64,000 nt of DNA, from assembly GCA_013399855.1 (NCBI GenBank), contig VXAY01002891.1, positions 311,300 to 375,299 on the forward strand. The letters run 5' to 3'. The notes under the pieces are model-generated. The model made no database searches. It had not been told where the DNA came from and was given only the letters and a program-made list of their open reading frames with translations. Below, in pieces: positions 1 through 13,612 of this stretch. Within the stretch, counting starts at the first letter, position 1, and every line of letters begins with the position of its first letter. The position numbers and the translations under genes are program-made. Origin of the DNA: Oxyruncus cristatus. Its lineage: Eukaryota > Chordata > Aves > Passeriformes > Cotingidae.

Positions 1-960
1 AAGGTTAGCATGCTACACCAGCCATCATTTCAGACACAAAATGTCCTTTGTATCCTGCCTTACTGGGTCGTTTAAACCCTGACCTTGGCCTGCTGGACTT
101 CTTAGAAACAGGACCTTCAAAACTAATTCAGGATTATTCCCTGGTGAGCTGCCAAAGACAACACCACCACCAAGGTCCCTTTGTTAGCACAGTTTCCAGT
201 AAGACCCTTGTAATTCCCCAAACTGTACGTCCTCTATGGATGAAAAGGAAAACAAGCAGTGCACCCAGGCTGTTTTTCTGAAAATGTCCTTGTTGGAAAA
301 CTATTGTGCTTGGAGTTGTGCCACTTGAATTCATCAGAGGGGAGAATCTGTTTATTTGCACATCAAGTACATCTTATTGTTTCTGGACATCAGTATGTAA
401 ATTGTCAAGTATAAATTTATTTTTCCACTAGCTTAAGTTTTTCTCTGCTCTGTAATTACCATAATCCAAGGAACAGCCTATGTTTCAAAGGGCTCCATTT
501 TAGCATGTTACATTCACAGATGATCAGAAAAATCTTATTAGAAAAATCTCCTACTGGTATTTAGAATCTTATTTTTCAGCTGACTCAGAACAAACCTCTC
601 CTTGGCTCCAAGAGGTATTTGACATCTCTTAAAATAAAAATCTTTATTGAAAAAAAATCCCCAGTGATTAATGACTACTAGGCTTTCTCTACTGATGAAA
701 ACATGCACACATTCTTGTGGCAATGGCACCGTTCCAGTGCTCAGATCAATCAATTCCTGCACAGTTCAGAAATGCTTCAACACAGCACAGTTATCAGTTT
801 AAAACAACGTACATGAAGACCAAGTCAGTAAAATCAGAACTCCGAAGGGACAGAAGAAAATAAAGCCATCAGGAGGGGTTTGAAACAATCACTTGACAGA
901 GTTCATTCAAGAAGTTTCTGGACAACAGTCAGGACAACACATTTTTGGGGGTATCCCCAA
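1..960. other. Unassigned unique DNA
   Basis: No gene or interspersed repeat is recognised. Open frames here are all under 80 codons and lie on both strands. The only structure noted is a small perfect inverted repeat at 944-961 (seven-base arms TTTGGGG and CCCCAAA around a four-base loop), immediately before a CR1 tail. Confidence 0.6.
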
Positions 961-1020
961 ACCAGGACTTGATGATCCTTGTGGGTCACTTCCAACTCAG
1001 ACTGTTCTAAGATTCTATGA
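961..1020 (+). mobile_element. CR1: CR1 LINE 3' tail, short fragment
   Basis: The segment has the end of avian CR1 retrotransposons in forward orientation: a gatgatcctt..gggtc block, then ttccaactcag, then the terminal gattctatga. Only about 60 bases remain, consistent with the strong 5' truncation usual for CR1 copies. It cannot encode CR1 protein. Divergence from the family pattern (for example gttctaag for a terminal repeat unit) suggests an old insertion. Subfamily is not assigned. Confidence 0.8.
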
Positions 1021-4000
1021 AAGAAGCAGCTCCTTCAGCAGATAAGAGACACTGGGTTTGGCACCAGCCCTGGCTCCCCAAAACTCAGCTGCTGTGTAGG
1101 GAGTCCTCAGGAGAGAGGTGGGCAGCACAGGTACGGGAGATGTGATGTCTCTGCACCATCTCTGTGACAGCAGAGATGAGACTACATTGGCAGCACATGC
1201 CAAGAAGCCACCAGAAAAGAGCAGTAAATGGGAAACCTCTATATTGACTCCCAGCAGGAGTGTCAAAGTGATGTGGGACAAAGAAGACAGTTCAGATGAG
1301 CCTAATCCATGGGGCAAAAGACCTGACCATGCCCAAAGAGGTCTGGATTTATACTCACTGCTGCCCTTCAGGAACAACTTGCTCAAGGTCACAACGCTGT
1401 AGCCTTCAGCAAGACACTTCTTTCTGTGCCTACTCTCCTTAGAAGTGTTTTTCATTTGGCAAATACTAATTTGTTCAGGACAAGGCATACCTTCCTACCA
1501 TTTGGGTTGGTATCTCAGGCTCTGCAGTTCTTAATTAAATGCTGCTGCTAATAATGAAAGGATATAGACACAAGGAATGGACTTAATTTACTCCTCAGTT
1601 GTCCTCTTCTTTCAGTAATTGCACAAAAGCTCGAGGCTGTACGTGCAACTGAGGAAGACCCAGCTACCCCTAGACAGGGCACAAGTTTCTTTCAAGCTGT
1701 CATGTTTTACTATAAAAACAGTAAATAATTCATTTTGAAAATAATCACAAACAACTCCATGTCCCACTCCGAAGATGTGGGTCTTGTCTTCTCAAAGAAA
1801 GAAAATTAGACAACTCTGACATGATACCAGGCTTTGATTCAGAAAACAGATAAAACTCATAAAAGCACACAGGCAGGGCTGAGAGCTGTTTATCTTTTAA
1901 AGCCCACACAATGTTCTGCTTTCCTGCCCATTGAGCCAGGCACTACAGCACTGGGGGAAGTCAAGAAGCCTCCGATGCAGTTTAGTGCGAGTCTGATGGG
2001 ATTTCTACTGGTCTGTGTGGAACAGGACAGTGGGGCATCTATTACAGAATCAAACCCTGTTTTTCAACAACAAAAGCTCCACTTTAGAGCAGCTAGTAAG
2101 TCAGAATACAACACTAAGGCTGGTGGGGAATTTGCTGTTGCATTTCACTGAAGGCTTTGGGTTTACCTGCAGCAGTGATCCATCAGATAAACACTCACGC
2201 TGCTTTTGTGTGATCTTCAACTTCATAACCATAATGGCTTTGTGGAAGATTACCCTCATACTTACATCCAAAATCCAACTATTAGGGGTTTCTGCATGCA
2301 AAAATATTTTCAGAGAGTCCCCTCTGGTAATAGGGAGCCACACTTCCATTTCAAAGAAAAGACATGAGAACATACTTGGGAATATTTATATTCTTTCTGT
2401 ACATAAGTTTAAAGTTAAGTGACAGAAATCATTGCATGCCTTGGAATAACTCAAATCCCCGAGGCTCAGGAACACCAGCACTTGCAAGCTGAAGCATTCT
2501 TTTTATAAGCAAAGTATTTATGCCAAGTCAATTTTGTATATTATAAAGTTATTATGAAGTGTAACTACTACGCAGTACAAGCAAGACCTGAAGCTCTAAG
2601 AGAAGAAAACAAGGTGGGTTTTTGTAATCAAAACCAAGGAGCAAATACTTTATTTTCCAGAGTTTTTCCCCCATACAATTCCAGTGACTGTAGGCAAAGC
2701 TTAATAGGCCAAACATGTACATTAAATGTAACTATACCCAACTTCAGATCCACGTTTAACAGGTTCTCACTTTGAAAGTAATTTTGTCACCACCTGAAGC
2801 AAAAGGAGAACAATTTCTTGACTATTTTAGACTGCTGTCTGACAGCATGTGTTAAAAATGCTGATGCAGGGGTAGAATTTCCCATAAAACCCTAAGCCTG
2901 AGTGCAAGGACTCAGACTACATGTACAAGTTTGTGATGTTTTCTGGAACTTATGTCATACATTAGGGTTTGGCAGTAGCGTTACTTCCTTCTCATTTTCT
3001 GTTGTTCATTAAAACATGTTGGGAACAGGGCTTAGGTTGCTCATGTCTCTGCTGCATAACTCTTTGCTTTAAATACTTCTCAGAAGGTGGGAAGTCAAAG
3101 GGAATTAAAGGAAAGAAAAACTCCAGCGATGAGAACAGAAGTGTGCTCGGGGAAAAAGAAATACACCAGCAGATGTGTCAGGTGTGCTGAGGACAGAAGG
3201 GCAAACTGCTCCTCAGGCCCTGAGCATGTCTGTTCCTTAGGGGAACGGAGTCACAAGGAAGAGGAAAAGCAGCAAATCTGGTGCCAATTCTTTGGGAATT
3301 TCTGTCGACAACATCTGTGCTCATGTCAAGCACTCAGAAAATATCAAGACAAACTGGGCTCTCCCACAAACAGCAGTCTGTAAAATCTAGAAAGGAAATC
3401 TGGAACAGGGCTGAGAATTAGCATTAGAGCTTCTTTAATCATCCCAGCTACAGAACAAATCCTGCTTTATATTTATCCATTCCCATGCCACCATGGTACA
3501 ACAGACAGCTCAGCACTGGCACGGAGGTGGAGCTGTGCTGTATTTCTATCCTCAGTTCCCACCGGTGACAGCTCCAGACTGTGTGTGATGTGGTGCTTGT
3601 CTCTTCCTCAGAGCCGTGATGCCACGATTACTGATTTATTTCTTTATAACAACTCAAGGCTGTGACCAACTCTCCAGTCCCTGGTGTCAGAGTAACACTC
3701 ATCTCCTCCGAGCCTCTTTCACAAAGCCAATGTGTCAGGGCAATTCTCAGGCACAGTTGCAGCAGTTCAAGTGGGTCACACCACCCTCAGCCAGCCCAAC
3801 ACACATCGTTCCCATGCACAACAGTGAGGTAAAAATCCAGCTCTGTTTATTTACAGACTTTGTACCAATGTGGTATGAATCAGCAAGGGGAAGGGGCACA
3901 CATCCATAATTGCTCTGGGAATAGACTGGTTTGCTTACTCCAAAGGAAAGCAGAGAATTTATTTAATGCAATAGGTCAGTTGTGCAGTGCTACATATCCC

Positions 4001-5850
4001 TGGGGAAAGATTCTTCTCTATCAACCAGTAACAAAAATAAATAGATCATTCTGTCCAGCAGTCACTTAAAAGTGCTGCAGCCCATCTGTACATGAAAGTA
4101 GATTTTAGGAGAGTTACCCACAATAAATTAAACTCCAGCTTCTCATTTAGTAAGTTATAGTCCCTCTACCACAACAAGATAACGGGAAATGAGACTACAA
4201 GAATGCACTATAAACCTAGAAGGACTTTTATCAAACCCTAAATTACAAGGAGTATCTTCAAGCTGCATCTCACTACATCATTAAAATAAGCATTTGATAC
4301 TTTAATCTCTCAGAGCATGCCATTCATCAAAACTGTCTCTGCCTAGGAGATGCAAGCAGTATCAATGTGATTCTTTAAATTAGAGGTACTAGAAAAAACA
4401 TCCACACTGAACTAAAAAATAGCCCCAAACTACTTATTGAAAATGCTTGTTACATTTTACAGCACTGGACAGGGATTGAAATATTCAAGCCAACCCTGAC
4501 TAACAAAGAGTCTGCTTAAAATTTATGGATAAATTTCAACTTGTTCATAAGATGTTGTTTAATGTCACTGGAAAAACATTATTAGATATGCCTCTTTATT
4601 GATGAAATATGAGTAGAAACACACTAAGGGAATTTATACATAGACACACAAAGAGCTACATTGTTCCTTCTGGAGGTAACTTCTGAAAGCACAAATGAAC
4701 ACTCTTCATTGCTCTGGGCTTCAGAAGTAACCCAAAATACGAAAGAGTCCTGATGCTTGTATCTTTGCCATCAAAACCCAAATACAGTTCTCCTGTGCTT
4801 TGTCATCGATGCCTCACAGCTCTCAAAAGCCTGCTAGATTTTAGGGAAAGCAGATGAAGCCCAAGAGACAACGCTTGGGAGCGCACAAACAAGTTCCTGA
4901 TAATCCACAGGAAAGGAGATAAGAGGGTTCAACCTGGACCCCCTTGAGAAGAAAACAAGAGGAAAACCTCCTTCAACACCACTCCCCGAATCACACACTG
5001 CTCCATTTACCATCACAGTGGCCTGGCAACAAGAGGTTTCAGCAAAACAAATAACCATGGAAATGCAGCAGTTTTTAAGGCAGTTTCTTGCTGGAGCTGG
5101 AGAGGGAGGAAGGGGAGAAGCAGACAGGCCATGCTGAAAGGATCAACTCCTGGATCGTGGAGATGTCATGCCAGGAGTCCCATCACATGTCTTTGGGTTG
5201 GAACCTGGAGACTTTGCGCCATGGAAGGCTTTACCTGAACCAGGTGAAAAGAGCAGAGAACTCACCACTGACTTTTCATCACCACTGGCTGGAGAAGCCA
5301 CAGGCACAGTGTGAACTCTGGTGGGCTCAGATACTAAGAAACTGCTCAAGTGGGAAGTAGGGAGAGAAGTTCCCATCTCCACTTAACTTCACCTTCACTT
5401 AGAGAAAAGCAAACACAGACCTCCCATCACACATTTTTTTACCTCCCTGCAAGTCTCCCCAGCTGAAGTGCTCCAGGACAGCTCTTAATTCCCCAGGGTT
5501 GGCACATCCCCGTATCTCAAGCTGTCACTGCTCATGAAACTACAAACAACCTCTTCAGCTATACCTGGTCTCATATTTGGCAGCATGAAGAAAGAACATT
5601 TCCCCTCAGGAAACACCCCCCAGTAGAGGCTTGTATTTGGTACAGAAGGGTCCTGAATCCTGCAGCAATCTCCCTAAATCTCCACCCTGATGGTAAGAGC
5701 CACTTAGCAATCAACACCACTTCCAACAGGAGTCAGACAAGCCCAGGGAGAGACATATGATGGAAGACCTAGAGGAGCAATCAATTGGTTATGCCAATTT
5801 TTTAGTTTCATGGTAAGAACAAGGAAAGAGGGCTGGAGATGACACTCCAT
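1021..5850. other. Unassigned unique DNA
   Basis: No gene recognised. A 157-codon open frame runs on the minus strand at 1015-1488 and a 135-codon frame on the plus strand at 2015-2422. Neither has a recognisable domain, signal peptide or splice context. The rest is AT-rich and broken by stops in all frames. No repeat family recognised. Confidence 0.6.
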
Positions 5851-5935
5851 CCTAGAGGGAAAACTAAGGCACAGAGATTTATCCAGCTAAAGTATAAACT
5901 CATAAATCCGTGGGCAGGAACCCAGGAATTCTCAG
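5851..5935 (+). repeat. MIR-like SINE relic
   Basis: The order of short blocks resembles the conserved core and tail of MIR SINEs: gaggga-aaactaaggcacagaga, then a degraded cacacagct-like part (atccagctaa), then gcaggaacccaggaattct. MIR copies are ancient amniote repeats known at low density in birds. The match is by eye, heavily diverged and missing the central cttgccca block, so a chance resemblance is possible. Confidence 0.4.
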
Positions 5936-6711
5936 AGATGTTTATTATTCTCTGAATACTTTCTAATAAATTCCCTCTTTACTACAAAGCCTGCCTGATC
6001 CAACTGTACATATTTATTTAGTACTCAAGTGGCTTACAGACTGGCTCAGAAAAAGAATCCCAGAGTGCTTTCTCAAGAAAAGCTGGATTCCCCGGTTGGA
6101 TGCAATGGTAGATTTCTTTTCATTGCACTCCAGATGGTCCTGATCCTGAAACCCACATCTCCCAGACTCACTGGTTTGCAGAGGGTCCATCCACCCAGCC
6201 AAACCACGACGCAGCTGAGCGTTTAAAATCCTGATACCTTGGGGCAGAGACTGCCAAACATAGGAAAAAACCCTTTGCACAGTCTCAAAAGAAAAAAGCA
6301 GCAGTAAAAGATGTGCTCTCAGACCCATCAGTTGTAGATCATCTTGTCCCCTAAGCCAGCAGTGCTTCTTCCCCTCCAGTGTGTGTTTTGTTTGTACCTT
6401 CCCATAGCACAGCTTATTCTTTTATCCCCTCAACTGCATCTGCTGACCAGCGAATTAAAGAAGAAACTCAAACCTGAATGCATTGGTAATTTTGACAGGA
6501 GCACCTGGGTTACAGGTACATCATTTTAACCAGCAAATCCGTAACTAACCCAGTTCCTTATGAGAGAGAAATAACTTTTGCTCTTACTGGCTGCAGTCTG
6601 TGGAGCTGTTTTGAGCTCCCTGGGCTCACTGAAAGCCTGTTGCTGCAGGAAATCCCCCACAGGAGGCCACAGCCCTGCAGAGCTGATCAGCTCTGAAGCT
6701 GCTGGAGGCCA

Positions 6712-6740
6712 GGGGGGAGTGGGGTGAGGGAAATGGGGGG
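6712..6740 (+). other. G-quadruplex-forming motif
   Basis: Four G-runs of 6, 4, 3 and 6 bases at 6712-6717, 6721-6724, 6728-6730 and 6735-6740 are separated by loops of 3, 3 and 4 bases. This satisfies the standard G3+N1-7 rule on the plus strand. More G-runs follow near 6770. No transcript is evident nearby, so a regulatory role is not implied by the motif alone. Confidence 0.8.
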
Positions 6741-7035
6741 TGGAAGACACCTAACAGTGCAGCACAGTGGTGGGGTGGGATATGCACATAAGAGGACACA
6801 GTCAGGAGCCAAGAATAGTTACTATTAAAACACAATCAGGAATACAAACAAGAAAACAGTTTTAGATTGCCTTCCTCCCGTCCCCCTTTTTAATACCTTT
6901 TTGATTTTTTTCTCCCCCCTCCTAGATAACACACTCCAGCAATTATGCTGGGAACAATTAAAATCAATTATCTTCTCCCTGAGAACTTCAGAAAGGGTCA
7001 GCCACCCACCCCACAGCTCTGCTGACAGATGCCTG

Positions 7036-7061
7036 AAAAAAAAAACAAACAAACAAACAAC
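7036..7061 (+). repeat. (AAAC)n simple repeat
   Basis: An A-run grades into about four AAAC units. It is followed to about 7080 by further A/C-only sequence. Such tracts are usually length-polymorphic. Confidence 0.85.
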
Positions 7062-8683
7062 CAAAAAACCAAAAACCCCCTACATCTCAGCTCAACTACA
7101 ATCCTGGAAGAGCCAGACCATGTGTTGTTCACCTCAGGGTGAAGAAGAGAGGAAGCCTCAACTGTTTAACAGACTCAGAAAATTGGGATGACAATCCTCA
7201 ATGCCACATATGGCAGCAAAGATTACTTCACTCAAGCTAAAACAACGTGTTAGGAGTTTTCCCTCCCTCTACCAGTGCAACATTACTCAATGGATGAATC
7301 AAGGAGAGCAACCCTGAAGGGCAAACTGCTCTTAACCCTGCAAAAGGCATGTTAAATAAGTAGTACAACACTTCTGGGATGCATTCAGCATGTCCTGGCC
7401 TCAGGCCCAGGAACATAAATCTGTTCCTTGCACTGGATTGAGTTCTCTTCAGTCTTTCCACTGGATGCGGTCCAAAGCCCTGTCCATCCCAGCAGCAGCA
7501 TCTCCACACCCCTTCATCCTTCCCCATGTTTTTCAAAAGTCTGGTCAGCTACAACTTCTTGATTGCCCCAGAGTGAAGTCCAGGCCCCAGAGCTCTTCAT
7601 GCCCAGTCAGCAACTCCTGAGGCATTGCCACCGTCGGTTCAGGGAACCTGGACTGCTCTCACATATGGGAACTGTTCAGAACCTTCTTAGCAAGAAGGAA
7701 ACTTCTTCAGCCCATGACACTATCAATTACACTCAACAGCAGTGGTAGTGGGGGGAAGGAGATTTCTCAGGGGGAGAGAAGTCTGAACTCACGTTCGTGC
7801 AGACAGGCTCATCATCCCCTTTCCTTGGGTTTCTCGTTATAAGAGAAAAATATAAGCAAGATCCCAGAAGTTCAAAAGACACAGTGTCAGTGTCAGATGA
7901 TTCATGACCGCCCAGTTCCTCTTCATTTCAAGAGTGACAAAGTAAAATAAATTAAACCCAGCTGACTAAAACAAGCCATCCTAATTCACGGATGAACCAG
8001 GAGAATCAAAAGCGTATGACAATGTTAGCAGGAAGGCCTTCTTTTACATGCAAACAGCCCTCACTGTGTAAATGGCCAATTAATTTATGGGAGCCAGATG
8101 TCCCTGTTTAGGGCTGTTGTTTACCTTAGTGCTCTGCCCTTTGATGGATTGATAGATGTCACCATTTTTCAGCAGCGAGTGAGCAGCAGGGCCACTGCCT
8201 CCCAGGCAGAAAGCCCTTGCTATCCCAACCCCGATAATTTTCCTTCTCCACAAACTACGTTCTCGTATTTCCAGACTCGGTTTGTAGTGAAACATGTTCC
8301 CCTTAGCAAATGAAATGAAAGATGAGCCTCCTGCTTTTAACAAATTCTTGTGTAGAAACCAAAGCCAGACTCTCCCCATATCAGCTGGTTCCTGACATGC
8401 ACCACAGAGCTCCAGCAGCGCTGATGCAAAATTTCAACACAGGAAAAATGGTTTCCCCTAATATATTGCTTATTAATATGTAATAACAACAAAAATGAGA
8501 AAAAAAAACCCAGAGACATTAGATACAGCTGCATCACAGCATCAAGATAATAAGAGCAAATTTTTCTTTAAAGATACACCAAAGTTTTGCAGAATCAGAA
8601 CCCAGTTTTATGTTTTATATTTTTTGTAGGATATAAAGTCAAATCTAAGCCTAAAGACAACTGGAGAAGTATAGGAGGTTGAC

Positions 8684-8704
8684 AGAGAGAGAGAGAGAGA
8701 GAGA
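8684..8704 (+). repeat. (AG)n dinucleotide microsatellite
   Basis: An uninterrupted AG alternation of 21 bases, homopurine on the plus strand. It is short and lies in non-coding DNA. Confidence 0.9.
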
Positions 8705-9608
8705 TCAAGATGTTCTAAACTCCTTAGTTCACTGTTTAAATCCATAGATAAATATAATCTGTATGATAAACAAAAGGAAGACTAGAAGCACCTAAAGGTA
8801 GAAACTAATTAAAGAGATATATTGTACAGTGTGCCTCTCCATATCCTGAGCTAACCATTTTTAGCATCTACTCAGCAGTTTAATACGCAAAATGAACTTG
8901 TGAGAGAAGTTGATTTGCCACAAACAAATATCAATATCCTTGTGCCCTATCATGGTCAAAGATCAATGCACACAGAGCTGCTCCCTGCACACTCTCACAC
9001 AGCAACACAGAAAACGAGAGTTCGAGACAGGGAAAACATATCACACATCCATCAAAACAGGTAGGAGATATCCCAGCAGTGGTGGTGTATCCTAAAACCA
9101 CATCTGCAGCAGGTTTCCAAATCAGTATGCTACTCCAGCCTGCATTGCAATAACTGTGCTCTCAGCAGTCCCCTCTGTGCCAGCCCCATCCCTTTTGGTT
9201 ACCCTGTCTTCCTGATGTGGAAGAAGCTGGAAACTCACAGTCTTGAACCAGTAAAACAGAGCAAGTTCTCCCTCTGAGAGGTTTTGCACCCTCTCCCCCC
9301 ATTAATTTTTTTTTTTTTAGAATAAAGAGAGAGAAGGGAGCCGGACGCGTTGAAGATCACACATTCTCTTAGTTTGGGGTGCTTTTGTTGGTGGTGGTTT
9401 TTCCTTTTTTCTAATGCTGTTTTTTCTGTTTGTATACTGGTGTTATCTATAGCTGTGCTACAACAGATTTTCATCTCAGATTCCTTTGCAATTGTCAAAA
9501 CCCCCACTTTGAAGCAGGCTGCAAAGGGAGGCTGTTTGGCACCTTCACATCATGCTTGGAATCCTAACAAATACTTCAGGACACTGAAGCCCTGGATCTG
9601 AAGCACCC

Positions 9609-9623
9609 CACACACACACACAC
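9609..9623 (+). repeat. (CA)n dinucleotide microsatellite, short
   Basis: An uninterrupted CA alternation of 15 bases. A T-run lies about 300 bases upstream near 9307-9319. Confidence 0.85.
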
Positions 9624-12051
9624 CCATCTCCCTGCCCCCAAACCACTACAGAGTAATTTACCACAACACATGCCTTTGAATAGCAAAGGGAATCTCTCTT
9701 CAAAAGCTCAGGGCTTGTAAGTGTCCACGCAATTTATTTCCTTGATTAGTTCATCTTTTTCCCCCAGTGGTCTGTGTAACAAAACAGTTTTATTCACGGC
9801 CAAATCTTGAGGTTTTCAGGTCAGATAAAGCTTCTATTGCCTGCTCATAGTAAGAGCTGATAAACTGAACAGAAACAAGAACTGAGCCCAACACTAATAA
9901 AGGAGTTCTTGATAACATGAGCTCCCTCAATCTGAGCAATGTTTCCACTTAAGATGATACGGCCGAGTTAGGACAGAGACCTAAGCCTTAGTAGAATTTT
10001 ATAGACACCTGCTCACTTAGGTGGAATTCATTGGGATTAATGCAAAAAGCTTCATTTCTTTGTGTGATCAGAGTATTATTTAATTCTCAGAACAGTTTTC
10101 TCACTTCATTTTTTCCTCTTGCCACTGCTGTACCTGGATTTCTGCAGCTGCCCTGTCAGTGCAAAGGACCAACTGCAAAGAGAAGGAAAGCTGTGCTCTT
10201 TATTTCCCACAGTCTTTTAGGTTTAAAGATCAATATTATATTTTCCTCTACAGATTTTCATCTGTTCTGTCTTCAGTTTGAAGTGTTCTCAGCAGTGAAC
10301 ATCTGTTAGAAAATCTCTTACAAAACCCCACTTAGTCTATGGCCCTTTAATCAAAGAAGGGTGAGGGTATTAAGAATTTAAAATAATATATCCAAGTTTA
10401 AAAACAAATACATGTGTTTTCTATTTGAGAATGTGTGTTATTACTTTCACATTCTGACCTGTTAAGTACACATGCTCTACCACAAGTCTCTCTGGAATTT
10501 TGGCAAGAACCAGCATTTATTTAATAAAAGGCCTTATTAATCGTAGGACTATATCGTTGATACTTTGCATTTACACAGCACATTACATTTTCAAAGCACT
10601 CCAACATTAAATAATTCAAACAGCCTGTACATTTGCATAGATGGATGCACACAATTGTAAAGGAAATTATGAAACGTGTTCACATGTTTCTATATGAAAG
10701 GAGTTATAAAAACTAAATTCTTGACTAAATTGAAGATGGTTCGCTATTTTTGGCACCACATTACGAGAGAGAGAGCCTCAAAGCAGAGCAAAATTATTCC
10801 AGCATGTTTGATAAGGATTGGAGAGTGGGATTTCTCTCACCTGCCCTGACTTAGCTTCGAAGGAGAGTTTTCCATTAGAGTTGCTCATCCCAATCCCTTC
10901 AGAGTCCCAACAAAGGACTGGTCACAACTGATTTTCTCTTGATGACCATGGACTTTTAACCACCCCTATCCTAAGGACTCAGACCCAGGCAACAGGTACA
11001 TTTTGGCATTCAAAATCTACATTTATGCAGATGAATTCAGCTCAGTGTCTGCCCATCTCTGGTCCATTTAATTGGAAAACAGTAACTAGAAAGGTGAATG
11101 CAGCACATAAAAGGACCGAAGGCATTTTCTTGTTAACAAACACCACGAGGAAAACACACATGGCAAATTATTCTGAGCCCATTATTGACACAGGGCTACT
11201 TATAAACAAGGTTTTTCTTTTCCTTCCAATATATGAGCAAGCTTTTAAGAGTCCAAAAACCTTACGTGTCTTAAATGTCTCCAGATATCTTACACCAGGA
11301 AGATTTGGAAGTTATTCCTTTATTTTGGTATGGAAAGGCTTCTCTTTACGAACAGACAAGCAAGACCAGGTCCTGGGTCAACATAAGACATAACCATTGG
11401 TCCTGCTACATGATTTTTTTTAATTTTTTTTTTTTATTAAGACCAGGAAATCTCACCTGCAGCTGCCTTAATTTGAGGTGTCTTAAATTAAGAGAGAAAA
11501 AAAAAAATCAAAGAAAATATCGACAAACCAAAAAACACTTATGTAACTTCATATTCCATTGGAGTTCTGGTGAAATCAGAGAACTTCGATGTTTTCTTGG
11601 TTTGGTTTGCACAACCACGCAAAAAATAGCTTCAACAAAACTCAACAAGACTTAGAGACGTATTTCAGAAAAGAAAGATTGATTCTCATCAGAAAAATCA
11701 CTATTGGATTATTTAAATGAAAAGAGAAAGTTCAGTGAATACCCAAAACAACCACCTTGAAAGTTGGCTGACAAAAGGTTTTTACTCAAGGACAGTCACT
11801 ATTCCGACACTGCCAACCTGTGTCAAGGCTGTGGTGGGAGCAAGGTGCTCACCTTGAAGCTGCTCCAATCTGTGCAGTGATTTGCCTGGGCAAATGCTCC
11901 CCATGCCAACACGACAGATGATCTGCCAAAGCCACAAATCCAGCTCTCTGCACGGTGGTTGATGGTGCACACCACGAGCATGAGCAGGATTCTGGGCTGC
12001 ACGAGGGAACACAACCGAGCTGGGGGAAGAGAGCGTTACACGGGTCTGCTG

Positions 12052-12070
12052 GTGTCAGTCCTGCTGACAC
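12052..12070. other. Small perfect hairpin
   Basis: Arms GTGTCAG (12052-12058) and CTGACAC (12064-12070) are exact reverse complements around a five-base loop. No T-run or other terminator context follows. It may be chance. Confidence 0.5.
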
Positions 12071-13567
12071 ACATGACAACATTGGTAAGAAGCTGAAACA
12101 CGAACACGTGTGGGATGACTCTCCTCTTTATTATTAACCCACATCCAGTGGTGGGGATAGGGAGAATGGTTTTCCCAGGTTGAGATGATCATCTCTCGTG
12201 CACTAACTCCTGGGATTACCCTGGGGGCAGAAAATAGGTAGGAAGTGTGCTGGGGGGAACTGTGTGTGCACTCTTTCCTGGTTAAAAAACCAAATCATGC
12301 CAACCAGAACAGCCAGGGGACTCCTCCTGCTCTTGGGCAGGTACTTGGAAAAAAAAAAAAAAAGCAAGAACTGTCTATTCAAGAGTTCCTTGCTGTCCCA
12401 AATCATCATCCTTCTCACCCTGCTCTGCACAATTCCAAGGTCCTTTTGGAGGTAGGAGAAAACACACATACTGTTTCAAGATGCAGGTGAGGCCTCCATG
12501 TCTGTTCTTTCCCCATCATTACTCACTCACCTCCCCCACACACGACTCTTTATCTGCACCACATTTTGTCTGTCACTTTATCGCCTGGCACTCCAACAGC
12601 TGTAATTACAACACAGGCACACCACATGTGTCTTGTCATTGGCAAACAGCCCCCAAGACCCCCATGCAGTGGAGCAAAGCCCCAGCCCAACCACACCCAA
12701 GTTCTTTACAACACATGTCCAGCTTTGACCTCAAGGAAAGCTCCCTGGAGAGCTCCAGACAGACGTGTCCTGCAGGCTTGTCATGCTTTTACAGAAACTG
12801 CTTTCAAGTTACTGTGACAGCTGTATCTAAAGACCTTCAAGGGAGGCTGGTTAGGAAGACAAAAAGGAGGGACCAAGATTGACCAGAACCATGCATTTCA
12901 GAGGGATACTTTACAAAAAGCACAAATAAGAGAGATTATTAGTTGAGAGTGATGCCCAAACTTGCCTATATGAAAGTTAACTCCTAGATGCATGAGAGTG
13001 AGAATTTGTATCTGGTTCTGGACAGATCACTTCTGTATCCACCAAAAAATGTGCATTTATATGTTTTAAAAATAGAGAAAATTCCAACTGAGGAATACAA
13101 GACATAATTAGTTAATTACTGTACGACAAACCAAGTTCATGGCACATCTCACTGTCTTCAAAGTCCACCACTGGATTATGTCCAACCAATACATTCTCCA
13201 AGAAGTTTGAGTCTCTTTTCCCTTCTCATTTCCAAGAAAAGCACTCATCTTTCACTCATACCACACAGTTTGTCCACTTCACACTGCAGGATTACAGTGG
13301 TTTACACCATAAAGGGATCTCTAACCCCCATTTTTCACAGTTTATCATCACAAGAACTCAAAGCAGCTCGCTTTCTATGCAAGTCCACAGACCTCATTTC
13401 TCAGAGTGGACATGAAAGTGCACTTCAGAGCAACAACATTCCTGCTACAAAGCCTAACACATGAATATTTGCAGAAGACTTTAAACCATGCAGTTGAACC
13501 ACGTTCTCAATTGGAAACAGAGTCCTGGGTAAATAAACACATCTCGAAGAGTTTGGTTTTTTTCCTT

Positions 13568-13612
13568 AAAAAAAAAAAAAAAAGAAAAAAAATAATGAAA
13601 CTCCCCCCCCCC
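13568..13612 (+). repeat. Poly-A and poly-C homopolymer cluster
   Basis: A 16-base A-run (13568-13583), a second A-rich run and a 10-base C-run (13603-13612) lie within 45 bases. Such stretches are prone to slippage and sequencing error, so run lengths are uncertain. Confidence 0.8.

Noticed and set aside
1015..1488. 157-codon minus-strand open frame as a gene
   Set aside because: It has no recognisable domain, it overlaps a plus-strand frame, and its last codons run into the CR1 tail. Best read as chance.
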